Assembly (NCBI RefSeq): GCF_963576615.1 | Contig: NC_088712.1 | Coordinates: forward strand, 57,677,010-57,741,009 | DNA from: Watersipora subatra | Lineage: Eukaryota > Bryozoa > Gymnolaemata > Cheilostomatida > Watersiporidae | Reading direction: 5' to 3' | Length of the DNA stretch: 64,000 nucleotides | Shown: positions 50,071-62,000 of the stretch, one piece after another | Position numbering within the stretch: the first letter of the stretch is position 1 | How the letters are laid out: each line of letters begins with the position of its first letter | Program-made: the position numbers and the translations under genes | The notes under the pieces: model-generated | What the model saw: the letters and a program-made list of their open reading frames with translations, nothing else | Databases searched by the model: none | Told to the model about the DNA's origin: nothing

Positions 50071-50077
50071 AATGGCA

Positions 50078-53000
50078 TCACGACGCCATATGGAGGTGTG
50101 TCACTCCGGTATCGCTGCATGGAAACTTTGTCCGTATCTTCAAGGTACTAAATTGCCACTCAAGTGATTTTATGCCATATAAGATTTTCAAACAGGGCCC
50201 AATGTTGTGGCTGAGCCAAGAGCCTAGCCCCAGCATTGGGGATGGTCTCTTGACTCAGCTAGAACCCATTCGAAATATTTTAAAATCTTTTTAGAACATC
50301 TAGTGACAAATCAGATCGAGAAGAATTTCATTACAAAATGGCGCAAAACGTGACAAATTTGAAAACCCATGACATAAGAGATTAGCTAGTCACGAGAACA
50401 CTGAGAGACACTTACCCATTAGACTGAGAGCCATCATTGAATACTACGGGAGATGAGAGACTGCCCCCTAAACTACGCTTAGCTATATAGTCAGAGTGTG
50501 CTGAAGTGGCAGGCTTGGTGGCTGTATGAGGTTTGGCTACAAGGGTTGACTGAACCCTTTCACCGGAAATGTTCCTCTTCCTAGCAAAAAGAGGGAAACA
50601 GTAACCTATCAATATGGTCTATAGAAATGTAGTTACATGTAGTTGCTGTTCCTTCCTAGAGTTTGGGTGCTTACAATGTTTGAGAAATGCATGAAGTTAA
50701 AACTCAGGCCTTGGTTACCATGACTTCAATTACAGGGTAAGACAAATGCCAAAAAATACCATACATTTATGAAGTTCAAATATTTCATCATGCAGACTTG
50801 AACCTATGAATGTCACTACAGTGAAACACCCTATGTCAGACGTGATGAACATACTGAAGTTTCAAATGTTCAAAAGTTTGTGATAATTCCTTTAACACGG
50901 GCTCTGCCACAGTATAAACCTCAACACATCTAAATGTATTAAAAGGAATCACTATATTTGTTGCCAATTTCTTTTCTCACCAATGGAAAAATGATGTTTC
51001 AGAAAAGTCATTAATCCAAAACCTTCGTTTGAATAAACAATACTTACAATATTGTATGGTATTTTCTGTCTAGTATTGTTAAGGTGACTTTTAGTTTGAA
51101 GTCGAAACCTTTTATTGTTTGAGCACTCAATGTTATCCATTTTAGGAAGTGGCTGCTATCCACAATTGTATTTTGAATGGTAAATATTTATTTGTCAGAT
51201 GATCTTGCGTTTTAGGATCTTTTTTGCAGGGCTCCACTTCCAGATTCCTTGCGTATTCATATTGTGTTATTCAACTCTGCATAAATCTTTTCGAGCTTTT
51301 CTAAACTACTTTCATGTTATCTTAACACTCTAACAACAAAATAAAATAGCTAGCATTTATATACGACGAACTAGACCCCAGGGAGTTGTATTTTTATTTA
51401 AAAAAACATGTTTTTTTGAATTCGGCATGATTAGGTTTTCTTTAAGGTCCCCCAAGTCAGGTGCTAGAAATCTGCTGTTGAAAGGGTTCTAATGATATAT
51501 TGTTAGTTTGGGCTAGCTAGAACAAGTAATAACAGAACAGAAGCCAACACAAAATTTGGTCATAGCTCAGCAATCAAAATTATAGGTGCACCTAGACAGT
51601 AAATTTCATGTTTATGGAGAATTTCAATTTGAAAAATTTTAAAAAGCAAGAAGCACCTTTGTATTGCGGCTGTTCTCAATAAATTATTTGCAAATATTAA
51701 ATAAGATTGCTGGTGCACTATATGACTTCTGTGATGCTAAATTATATTTTATGAGATCTATCAATATGTTAGGAAGCTACAAAAAGAACTTTAAGTAATT
51801 TGAAGGCATTGAATTGTTTGATATGCAGTAAAATGAAAGGATACCTCTTAAGGCTGAAAGATCCAAATTTAATGTTGAAGGCGTGATGGCTTCCAGCGGA
51901 AGGGTTGATACTTTTGGCTAGTATTTTTATATTTAAAAGTAGTGATTACGTGAACCAACTCTCCTTGTCACCGTTAACAACAAAGAAAATTGCACAACTG
52001 CTGCTCTAATGAGATTTCAATTGATAATAGATCACCGTACTAACTATATGAAATCCTTTTGTAAAACTACTATAAATGAGCAGCTTTTATGTTCATGAGA
52101 TTCACTCCAAGTTCCTATCTAGCTAGAGTCCTATCTAGCTAGAGTCCTATCTAGCTAGAGTCCTATCTAGCTAGAGTCCTATCTAGCTATAGTCCTATCT
52201 AGCTATAATCCTATCTAGCTATAGTCCTATCTAGCTATAGTCCCATCTAGCCATAGTCCTATCTAGCTATAGTCCTAGCTAGCTAGAGTCCTATTTAGCT
52301 ATAATCCTATCTAGCTAGAGTCCTATCTAGCTATAGTCCTATATGCAGCTCTTATCAAGTGATGAAAACACCAAGTTCTTATCTAGCTATATTCTTATAT
52401 GTAGCTCAAATCAAGTGTTAAAAACTCCAAGTTCCGATCTAGCTATAGTCCTACATGAAACTCTTTTCCAGTGATGAAAATTAAACACCGGGAGAAGACT
52501 AGCCAGAAGAACTCATCAATATGACAAACTATAGAGTGAGAGTAAATACCGTTTAAGAGGTTGGGTGGGTGGAGACATGGTGCCAACCAGAGAGTTGTTA
52601 AGCCTTGAAGGAACAGCGATGCCGGCAGGTGAGCTGTTTGCTGATCTCCCAGAATATGCATTGTTAGCGTGTTGTGTCTCATTGCCGTAGTACATTCTCA
52701 TCTCCCTGCTTGGGTCATGCACTGGCCGGAAGTTTCCTGCTCACGAGATCAAAAAATTAGAACTTGGAAACAATGATAGGAGAATTTGACTGCGGACTAG
52801 TAGTACGATTGCACTGTCTAAGAGAATGTTGGCAAGGCACTTGATCAGCGTCTAAATTATGAAGGTTAAAGCAAGGGAAAATGTGTGACCATAAGACCGA
52901 TATAATGAAAGCATTAGCAGGTGCTTGTCAGGTTTCCCAAAACTATAAAATTTTAAAGCCAGCAATTTTACCAACTAGTTGTAGTCGAAAACCTGAACCG

Positions 53001-56000
53001 GAAAAAGCATGTTGTTTCTAGCAGAAGATAAAACTGCGAAAAGCAGACAAACAAGTCCAAGACTCACAAAGAAGTGTGAAAATCGAATTTTGTGCTGTAC
53101 TATAAGAAACCAATGAGTATCTGTCTTAGGCAACTTATAGCGATCAGATAACAAGATGGCTAAAGGAGGACGACTCTTAATGAAGTAGCTCAGGTTGCAC
53201 AACTCCAATTTAGGTTATGAAAGCTTAAGCTTTAACTCTTTCTAAAATGTAATAAATATTCAAACACCAAATATTTTTTATGAATTACTAATACCAGTAA
53301 AACTTACTTTTTTACAAAATCAACTAGGCATGAGAGGACAACTAACAATTACACTACAAGTACATTGTTAGCTGCAGGAGAGAAAGGCTAAATGTGGTGA
53401 AGTAATAATCTATGGGATGTCCGCAAGAGAATGAGAAGTGTAAATATTTTTTCACACAGCCCCATGACAGAAATGCAAGATAAAAATGTATGGATGATTC
53501 ACCATTTGGGGTACTTGGAGGAGAATAGATGTCGCCTGATGAACTGGTTGACAAGGTGGCTGCTGTAGCTGCCAGATGCCCTGAAGGGTGCCCAGGGTGC
53601 ATTTTTGGAGCCGCCAAAGAGCTTTGCTTAGATTTATGAGAGGCAGCGTAGCCGAGTTGTGGACCGGAATGATGCCTGCATAGAGTAAACAATGTTCCAA
53701 GAAACTAAGAAATCTCCGCAGACCATTTTAATCAGTTTAAAAATTAACATGAAGGTAATAAACACAAGGAACCTGGAATACGCTCCAAAGAGGCAAAACT
53801 TAAACTTCATTTAATATAACAGTAACAGTCAAAATTTAACATCAAGATGAAACTCGATGAAAATTTCTTGAAGCTACTGAAAACTTCAGCGAAGACCCTC
53901 CCGATCTTGGCTAAAAGAAGGCTGGTGACACGCCTAGCTTTGGCGAGCTTATGCGATTTAACAAACTTGACCTCTCCAGGCACCAAAGAGCCTTAACGAC
54001 TAGCTATTATGATGAAACGACAGATTACAAGGGTTCAATAAGTAAAAGCAAATGATCAATATGTGGAAGTTGATGTGAAATGTACTTTTAAAAGAGCTCT
54101 TTCAAACACGTGAGCTAAAACGGCTCAGTCACGCTCAGGTGAAGCGCGGGTGAAGGGGCAGTAATCGAGTAACTTTATGTAAACACAACGGCCTACACAA
54201 ACAGGGCACTCAAGTTTTGAACAAATACTTTGACATTGATGTTGTATAAGCAGGATGAACTTGACAGCTGTTAATATAAAAACAATTCAACATAAAAATT
54301 TGTTTATAAAAAGTTGTCTTTCTTTACATGCATAAAGGAATGCAGATAGAGATGTATCCGCATCTCTATCTTGTTGCTCGCTAATGACATCTTCTGATCT
54401 TTCTAAAATATTTCCTGTTATCTTTCAGCTGAGCAGAAGAACTCAGATTTTGCCAAGATACCAACTCCACAAATTCGCACGCGTGTAGATAAACTTTGGT
54501 GTAGCTAGAATTTTGAGAATGCATATAACCACTTTTTCAATTTGTCATAACGCACCGATTTAGATTTAATTACTACCCCTGATTGGGCGGAAAGTACGAA
54601 CAAAAATGGTCTCCTGCTGGACAAGAGGAGACAATTTCTGTTAATTGCACTTGAATATAAAAAATAACATACGTTCTATCACAAACATTTCCTTAGAAAA
54701 ACAAAATCGCCAGGGATAAATAATGAAGATAATAGCAGTTTTTTTCTAGAACCTCTTGTTACCTTCAAATTCACTCTGGCGGTTCAGTTTCTAACTCCTT
54801 GAACTGAAGATGCTGACTCTATTTTATTGGTAACCTAGCTTGTGAAGCCTTCATAAAGATGCTTGTTCTCATAATTATACATGTAAATAGCCTCAAAACC
54901 CTACGATTGACAGAGAGGTCTCTAGCAAAGCTACCAAATGTCTCATGGCCTACCTGAACCACTACGATTGATGGAGGTCTCTAGCAAAGCTACCAAAAGT
55001 CTCATGGCCTGCCTGAACCCCTACGATTGACGGAGAGGTCTCTAGCAAAGCTACCAAATGTCTCATGGCCTACCTGAACCTCTACGATTGACGGAGAGGT
55101 CTCTAGCAAAGCTACCAAATGTCTCAATGCCTACCTGAACCGACCCGTGTCTGCTGCATTGTGGTTGGGCCCAGAAAGTAGAAGATTGTATAAAACTGTG
55201 TTAGAAGATCCCTGAGAAGATTGTAACGATGGGGGCTGTGAGCCGGCACCCGCTCCTTGTGTAATAGGTCCCTGAGCCTAAATAAACAGGAGACTCCCAT
55301 TCACAAATAGGTAGCTGAATTAATCTACCATATCAACTAGATTAACCTGTATAATTGTAAAACACACATTTCGATTTTTGATTTTAAAAGACAAAACTTA
55401 ATCACAGTTTAAACCTTCAGAATAAAAATACGTGAATAATGACGTCAATAGTTGCCATCATTGCAATAGTTGATAGGCCTATCGGCTATTGCGTTCAAGT
55501 TGCAGCGTTGAGCGTCTCTTTACAACTATAGACGTTATAATCGCATTTTCGCTTAATCTGAGCAGGTTTTGTTGATTTGAATCTATTAACATGCGGGCAG
55601 TCGGATCACCTCAAACATCAGAAACCATCACAAATGATAGAAAAATACCTTGATATTTTCTGATAAAATCTATCAAATTTTTGTGTAAGATCTTTGAGAC
55701 CAGTGAGAGATGAGAAACTACCTAGTCATACAATGAAAACAAAGATGGAACAACAATTAATGATAAAGACGTTAATCGAGCACCAATTTATACATGGCAG
55801 TAGAGATGGATGAACTCACTGAAAGTGAGCGAATTCTCTCTTCAACTTCTTGTTGTGTAGTCTCGGCTTCCTCATCTAGAGGGAGAGTGCCTGAGCTCCC
55901 CTTCTCAATGATGTCTAGAATCTCATTGATCTCTAACTCGTCACTCTCACTGCTGAGGACAGGCTCGAGGGGTTTGCTGTATGACTGGGCATGGGCTGGA

Positions 56001-59000
56001 CCAGACAGGCGGTTTAAGCCAGGGAGCTGGGTAGTGCCGACGACTCCGCAGTCCCTGATAGGAATGAATGCGCTGTTGGTCCGGTTGAACTCGACTCTCT
56101 GGAACCCGGAGAGGTTAGGGTTCTGACTGAACTGATGACCAGGGAAGTTTTGGTACATGTCAGTAGCCTGGGGTGCTGCCAGATGCTCAGCACGATAGCC
56201 AGGTGCATTAGTATCCTCATAATCTGCAAATCAGGCGCCGGCTATACAGATCTGCCTCTACTTGCATATTTATACTTGATACTTCGACTTAAAAAACTGC
56301 CTGTTTAAAAAATAACAAACACCCATGAAATGGATAGCACTTCAAACCATAAGCACTTTCTCGTAGTTTGGGTAGATTACATAGCTAGGCACCATCAGTG
56401 GGACAGTAACATAGGGAGATAGCGTGGACAATTAAAGCTACTGACTTAAAAATTTTTGGGAAATAAAATGTTTGCGGGAATGACTTGTCAAAATGCAAAT
56501 CAGTCTGTCACGCAAGAACAGGTGATTTGGCTTGCCTAACACAAAAACTCCTGCCATCCAAACTGTCTACAGCTTTCATACCTGATATATTATGTTACAA
56601 CTGCCAACTCTATGTTTATCAGATGAATAAGAAAACAAATGGCCTCCACTCCCATCCCATGCTAACAAACCTCCCTCTATTTAACAATATTTCAGGAGGA
56701 ACCATGATGAAAGTAGCGAGATTCAGTGCTAATCATGGGCAATAATATACCGTAAAACCTCTATTTGAACGCCGCCTTTATTTGATCGCCGCCTTTATTT
56801 GAACGTCGCCTTTATTTGAACGCCGCCTTTATTTGAACGCTGCCTTTATTTGAACGTCGCCTTTATTTGAACATCGCCTTGATTTGAACGCCGCCTTTAT
56901 TTGAACGCCACTATAAGAAAAGGGTTGAACAATAGAACGCCACCCTTTAATTGAATCTCACCTCTATTTGACCGCCTCCATTTCGCCATTCTTTGATCTT
57001 TACGAACCAATAATCGGGATCGTAGAAAAGAAGATAGTGGTCAGTACAAAAGTGTTCACAAAATGGTACTGGTAATGACTCGGTTACATCATTAACAATT
57101 AATTCTTTCCTGGTTGGTGTTCGTACTGAAGTTCGTTTTATAACTCCAAAGTTGTATAGTTTTTTTAACGCTTTTAAAGCAGCACCATAACAATAATTAA
57201 TAACTGTATCAGGCTAATAGTAGTTCTTTGTTTAACGCGGTCTTGAAATTACAACATATATGAAAAACGGTTTACCGATTATGATGGAATCTGTACTACT
57301 AATTGAGGCTAAAATGTACTTAGCACGCTTAGAGTGCAAGCCATGCCACTTTGCTAAAACTTCCTCATTATTTGCACAAAATGTATTCTAAATGGCGGCT
57401 TGTAAAATTTTTGCTCTGCTAAAAATTGTTTGGACACTAATATCGACTAGTTGAGCGGCTCGAGAGAAAATTGATGCTCAGCAGACTCTGTGGAATTTAT
57501 TGAACTGCCAGAAGATAACATGGGTTCAAACGAAAGCAACAGTCAGAATAAAACTGCCTGACATAGTTTGGTTATAAAAAATATCAATTTTTCTTTCTAC
57601 ATGTACTATTAATATGGTCAATGTTACTGTTTCTTGAATATATATTTGCAGCATTTGATAGATTGTTATTATATAACTTAAAAACTTGTATTTTATAGCA
57701 TATTGTTTGATAGCATCATTGCAGTTATCTAAACTCGACTTTTGATGGAAGGACGCTCATAACATCTTTTATTGCACATAGAAAGCCAGTTTTGGTTGCA
57801 AACTGTAGCAAACACATCATTGAGTGCAAAGAGCTTTCAAGCAACCTTGTTAAATCTATGCATACATTAGATGTTCCTTTAACGTATACCTCCTATAATG
57901 TAAATTCCAGATAACATAAAGAAACTATGTGAAATTTTTGCTTCGTACTACATAAAAAAATTCATATAATGGAAAGTGTCAAGTCTGGCGAATTCTCAAA
58001 TTCGATTTGAATGGTAACCATCTTGTCGCGCTTGCGAAAGAAAAAGCGATGCGCGTATATCGTTATATCTATTATTATCTATATACAATTCATACAATCT
58101 ACTTTGCCTTCTTACAATTCTCGTCGATGCGTCGACAAAACAGAGAAAAAGGTAGGTGCGCAATAAATACTTAAAAGTGATCAGGTCTTACACCGTTGGT
58201 CTGCCAATCTGCGTGTCACGAGTTGGAATATCGTCAAAAGGATGGACATGGCTCTTATTAAAGATTTAGCCTAGCTAAGTTACTAGCCAAGTTACTCAAA
58301 TTCATTGAGTAAAGGAACTCAGCAAATGGCAACTACATTACCTGCATCTGTTGATAAGCTGTTTTAAATCTTGAATATGTAGCATAAAAAGTAGAAAATG
58401 TTTTTCAGTTTTAGTTGCCTCGAGCTTTCAAATACAGTGGAACCTCGGTTCTCGACCACAATCCGTTCTAGAAGGTTGTTTGAAAACCGAGTTGTTCGAG
58501 ATCCGAAACATGTTTTCCCTTTAGAATTAATATATGTAAATTTTAATCTGTTCCAAGTCAATTTAACAACTTCGGTAAAGTCTTTTTAACATTTTACCCC
58601 ACAGAACTGTACTGTCTATTGCATACTACAAATAAAAACAGGTAGATATAGACCGTGTTTAACTTTAATAAAAGTTTTTTTTTATCTATAATGATGAAAA
58701 AAGAGTAAACACTTTGTATGTTTTTCTTTTAAAACATCGAAAACATTAAAGGTTACGATACAACACCAAAAATCTCAGAAATTGATAATGAAACAGCCAA
58801 AAAATGCAACACACCAGTTAAATCAAAAATTGTGTGAAAAAGAAAATATAAACAGCAATGGCCCATTTACTTCACATCTTTGAAGAAGAATCCTCCTCCA
58901 AAACAATTTAGGGTAACTCGACTGGAGGAGTAGTGTCCCTAGAAAATCTCTTTGGTAGAGGCGACGTCCTCCCAGATGACTCTTTTTTGTAAAGAATTAA

Positions 59001-62000
59001 TGTCCCTTTTTTGAGAACCTTCCGCAAGTGGCTCACAACAACGTCATTAAACGCATAAGCATGCTGTTTCCGGAGCTGTTCCGAATGTTAAATTTAAATG
59101 CGCATGTTCCGGTTTGTTCGAGAACCAAATTTATGGTTGAGATCCGAGACAACACATCTCAATTTTTTTGGTTGAAAACTGAGTTGGCCGAAAACCGAAG
59201 CATTCGACAACCGAGGTTCCACTGTATTTGAATTATGCATTGGTCAGACACACTCAGAAATATTTAATATTTAAAAGTTCGAATGGTAAATGTTTGTTAT
59301 TACCAGTGCAATGTCAGGCATTCACCTAGTATCGTTACAAAATAAAAATATGCCTTTAATTTAAAGTAATGTTATAAGAAATCAAAAGCTCAACAAATTA
59401 CTACGCAGGCTATATGATCATTATATGTAGGTTAATCGCAAGAAATATATACCAACGGGTAGAGATATTTCTCAGCTTTCTAGTGCATATTTATTTAGAA
59501 GTTTACAATAAGTTGGAGGTAAGTTATAGCAGATTTTGCACATCTAAAAGGGTCAATGTCGCTCAGCCCGAGGGAGTGTACAAAATATAGCTGACATTCG
59601 CTTCACCCATAAAAGGGTTAAATTTGTCTTCCCAAGATTCTGACAACGTAATTGATAAATACAACTCCACCCTTTATATAAACGCCACATCTAATAAAAC
59701 GCCACTATAGGGAAAGGTTAAAAAATAGAGCATCATGGCATTCAAATAGAGGTTTTATGGTAATAACATATAAAACGGTTGGTACAAAAATCGATCGTAC
59801 CTGGAAGGACGGGGGTATTTCTGGCACTGTTTGGAAGGCTCAAACATTGAGATGATGCGACTGTGTTCACAGGCTGAGGAGGAAAATCAAATGTATGTTG
59901 ATAACTATTCAGAGGAGTCGATGGGCAGCTTTGAATCCTTGGATCATACATGAAGTTCGATGGGTGTTGCGAATTGGTGTGAAGAGGACCTATAGGAGTT
60001 GTCCGCTCACTGCTTACCGCACTCTCACACTGCAATGCATGGGAGTGTAGAAACTCTTAGACAGTATCATACCAACCAAAGTACCTCCTCAAATAAACAA
60101 GAGGTGAGAGCATAGGTAGATACTACATATAGTGATTATGAGTTTTGTGGTTGTAGGTTTGACATGAACACTTTATATACTTGCTAGCAATGACCATATG
60201 GTTGGATATACATGTACATATATATATAATACATGTATTTAAAAACAAATTTCATGTTCACTTCCTTCCGTTTTACTCTCATGCTATGATGTATTCATAA
60301 TTCTGAAGCAGGTTTCATACTTCTGTAGCCATTTTAACATTTTTAGAGCAGCTAAAAACTGGGAACTTCACATGCGCTGTTTTTGTAATATTTTACCTAG
60401 TTAAATAAACATAAAGATACTTGAGTAAGATGCACCCCTGCGGCCTTTCACGCTCTCGCTATAGAGCTATAACGTTGATCACGTTCAAAGATGATAGCAT
60501 GAAATATGCGTAAATTCTTTAGCAACACTCTTTCAAAAAATTATGTACAATACCAACGATACTATTTTTGCAGGATTTACTTTCAGAGACATACACAAGG
60601 GCTACCATAAAAAGTTCTACATTCGACAACATCCTCATACAAAATAAAGTGATCTGATGATGATACATCGATCATAATGATAAGTTCTTGAAGTTAGATA
60701 TTTAGAGGGTTAAACGACTAGACAACCAGCACATGACCACAACAGGAATAGTACACGCTTGTCACTGATCTATCATGTACCTCTTGTGCACAAGTGTGAT
60801 AAATCATTATAAATGGTTTTACGAGGTCATTACCCCCAAATAAATAAAACTGTCTATTCCGTATAATATCTGTGATATTCGTATACTTGGCTAGTGTCCT
60901 CTCAACTGTCAAGCTATGACTTGTTGGAATAAGAAAAATCGGTATGGCGGTTAGTTTGACTACTTTTAATGTGACTCTCCAAGAATTTATGGGTTGCAGA
61001 ATTTCAACTTATCAACCAGAGTATTTTAAATTCATCCTATCGAGACGTCTGTGGACACAAAGCCCATATAACACGCATGAACTTGACTTGCAACGACTAT
61101 GCGAAAAAGCTTACCAACGCCTTCCGATTGACATTGTCATGTCAGAACATGCTGAAAACCATTTTCAAGGACGAAACCTTGGAATACGATGACACAGCAT
61201 GGTAAAGAATTCAAATACAACACTTTTATGATGATCCAACTGTCATGAAGATGTCGCTAGCCGACCTAAACAACTGACTTAGTGCAGCAGCGCCTACCTG
61301 AGAGTGGGCGGGCGTGGGAGTGGCAGGCATGGACCGACCTTCTGACAGAGCATCAAAGCCATTCCCTTGATAAGTGGTAAGACAGGAAAGCTTCTGGGTA
61401 CCCAGGCCATTCACAGGGGAGGTACATCGAGAGCTACTAACGGAAAGCGCTGCAAACAATATATATTTTATATAAAATATATTTACAATATTATATACAT
61501 ATATATATTTTCTTAACAGTGCTACTCTTTTTCTGCATATCAAGCTGGTGTCGGTGACATAAATTTGCTCAGAAGAGGATGAATACGCATGAAAACGGAG
61601 AAATATATTGACTTAAATTCACCAACTACCAATCAAAAATGGGTCATTGCGTTGTTGCGATATGGTTTTAGCAATTGATCCTATTAATAAATGATTGTGC
61701 CAATGATTGCCATAAAATAGCAGTTATGCCATAAACTAATAGTTGAGATGCACACAGAAGGAGATAATTGCAGTAATGGGATGTTTAGATAATAAACTAA
61801 CAGTTGAGATGCTAGCCTGTCTTGACAAACTGTTGTTTTTGCAGAGTTGTACCCCCGTCGAGCAGGCGAGCAACACAACAGCTTGTCACAAGACGTACTG
61901 CACCTGATGCATCAGCTGCACTGAAAGGGAGTTGTTATCTTCCGTCTATGCGGCTTGGCTGCGATGTTATGGCGGTCGCTCCATTGGTAATCCTAACGGA

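Noticed and set aside
49797-50120. 107-codon minus-strand ORF as last exon of the Ser/Pro-rich gene
   Set aside because: No acceptor gives the phase needed to join from exon 50416-50580; a shorter exon at 50078-50147 fits better.
56485-56745. 86-codon plus-strand ORF
   Set aside because: No splice context, family similarity or conservation to judge by; lies in an intron of the opposite-strand gene just outside a transposon.
60944-61192. 82-codon plus-strand ORF
   Set aside because: Looks somewhat protein-like but has no recognisable motif and lies antisense within an intron; not supported.
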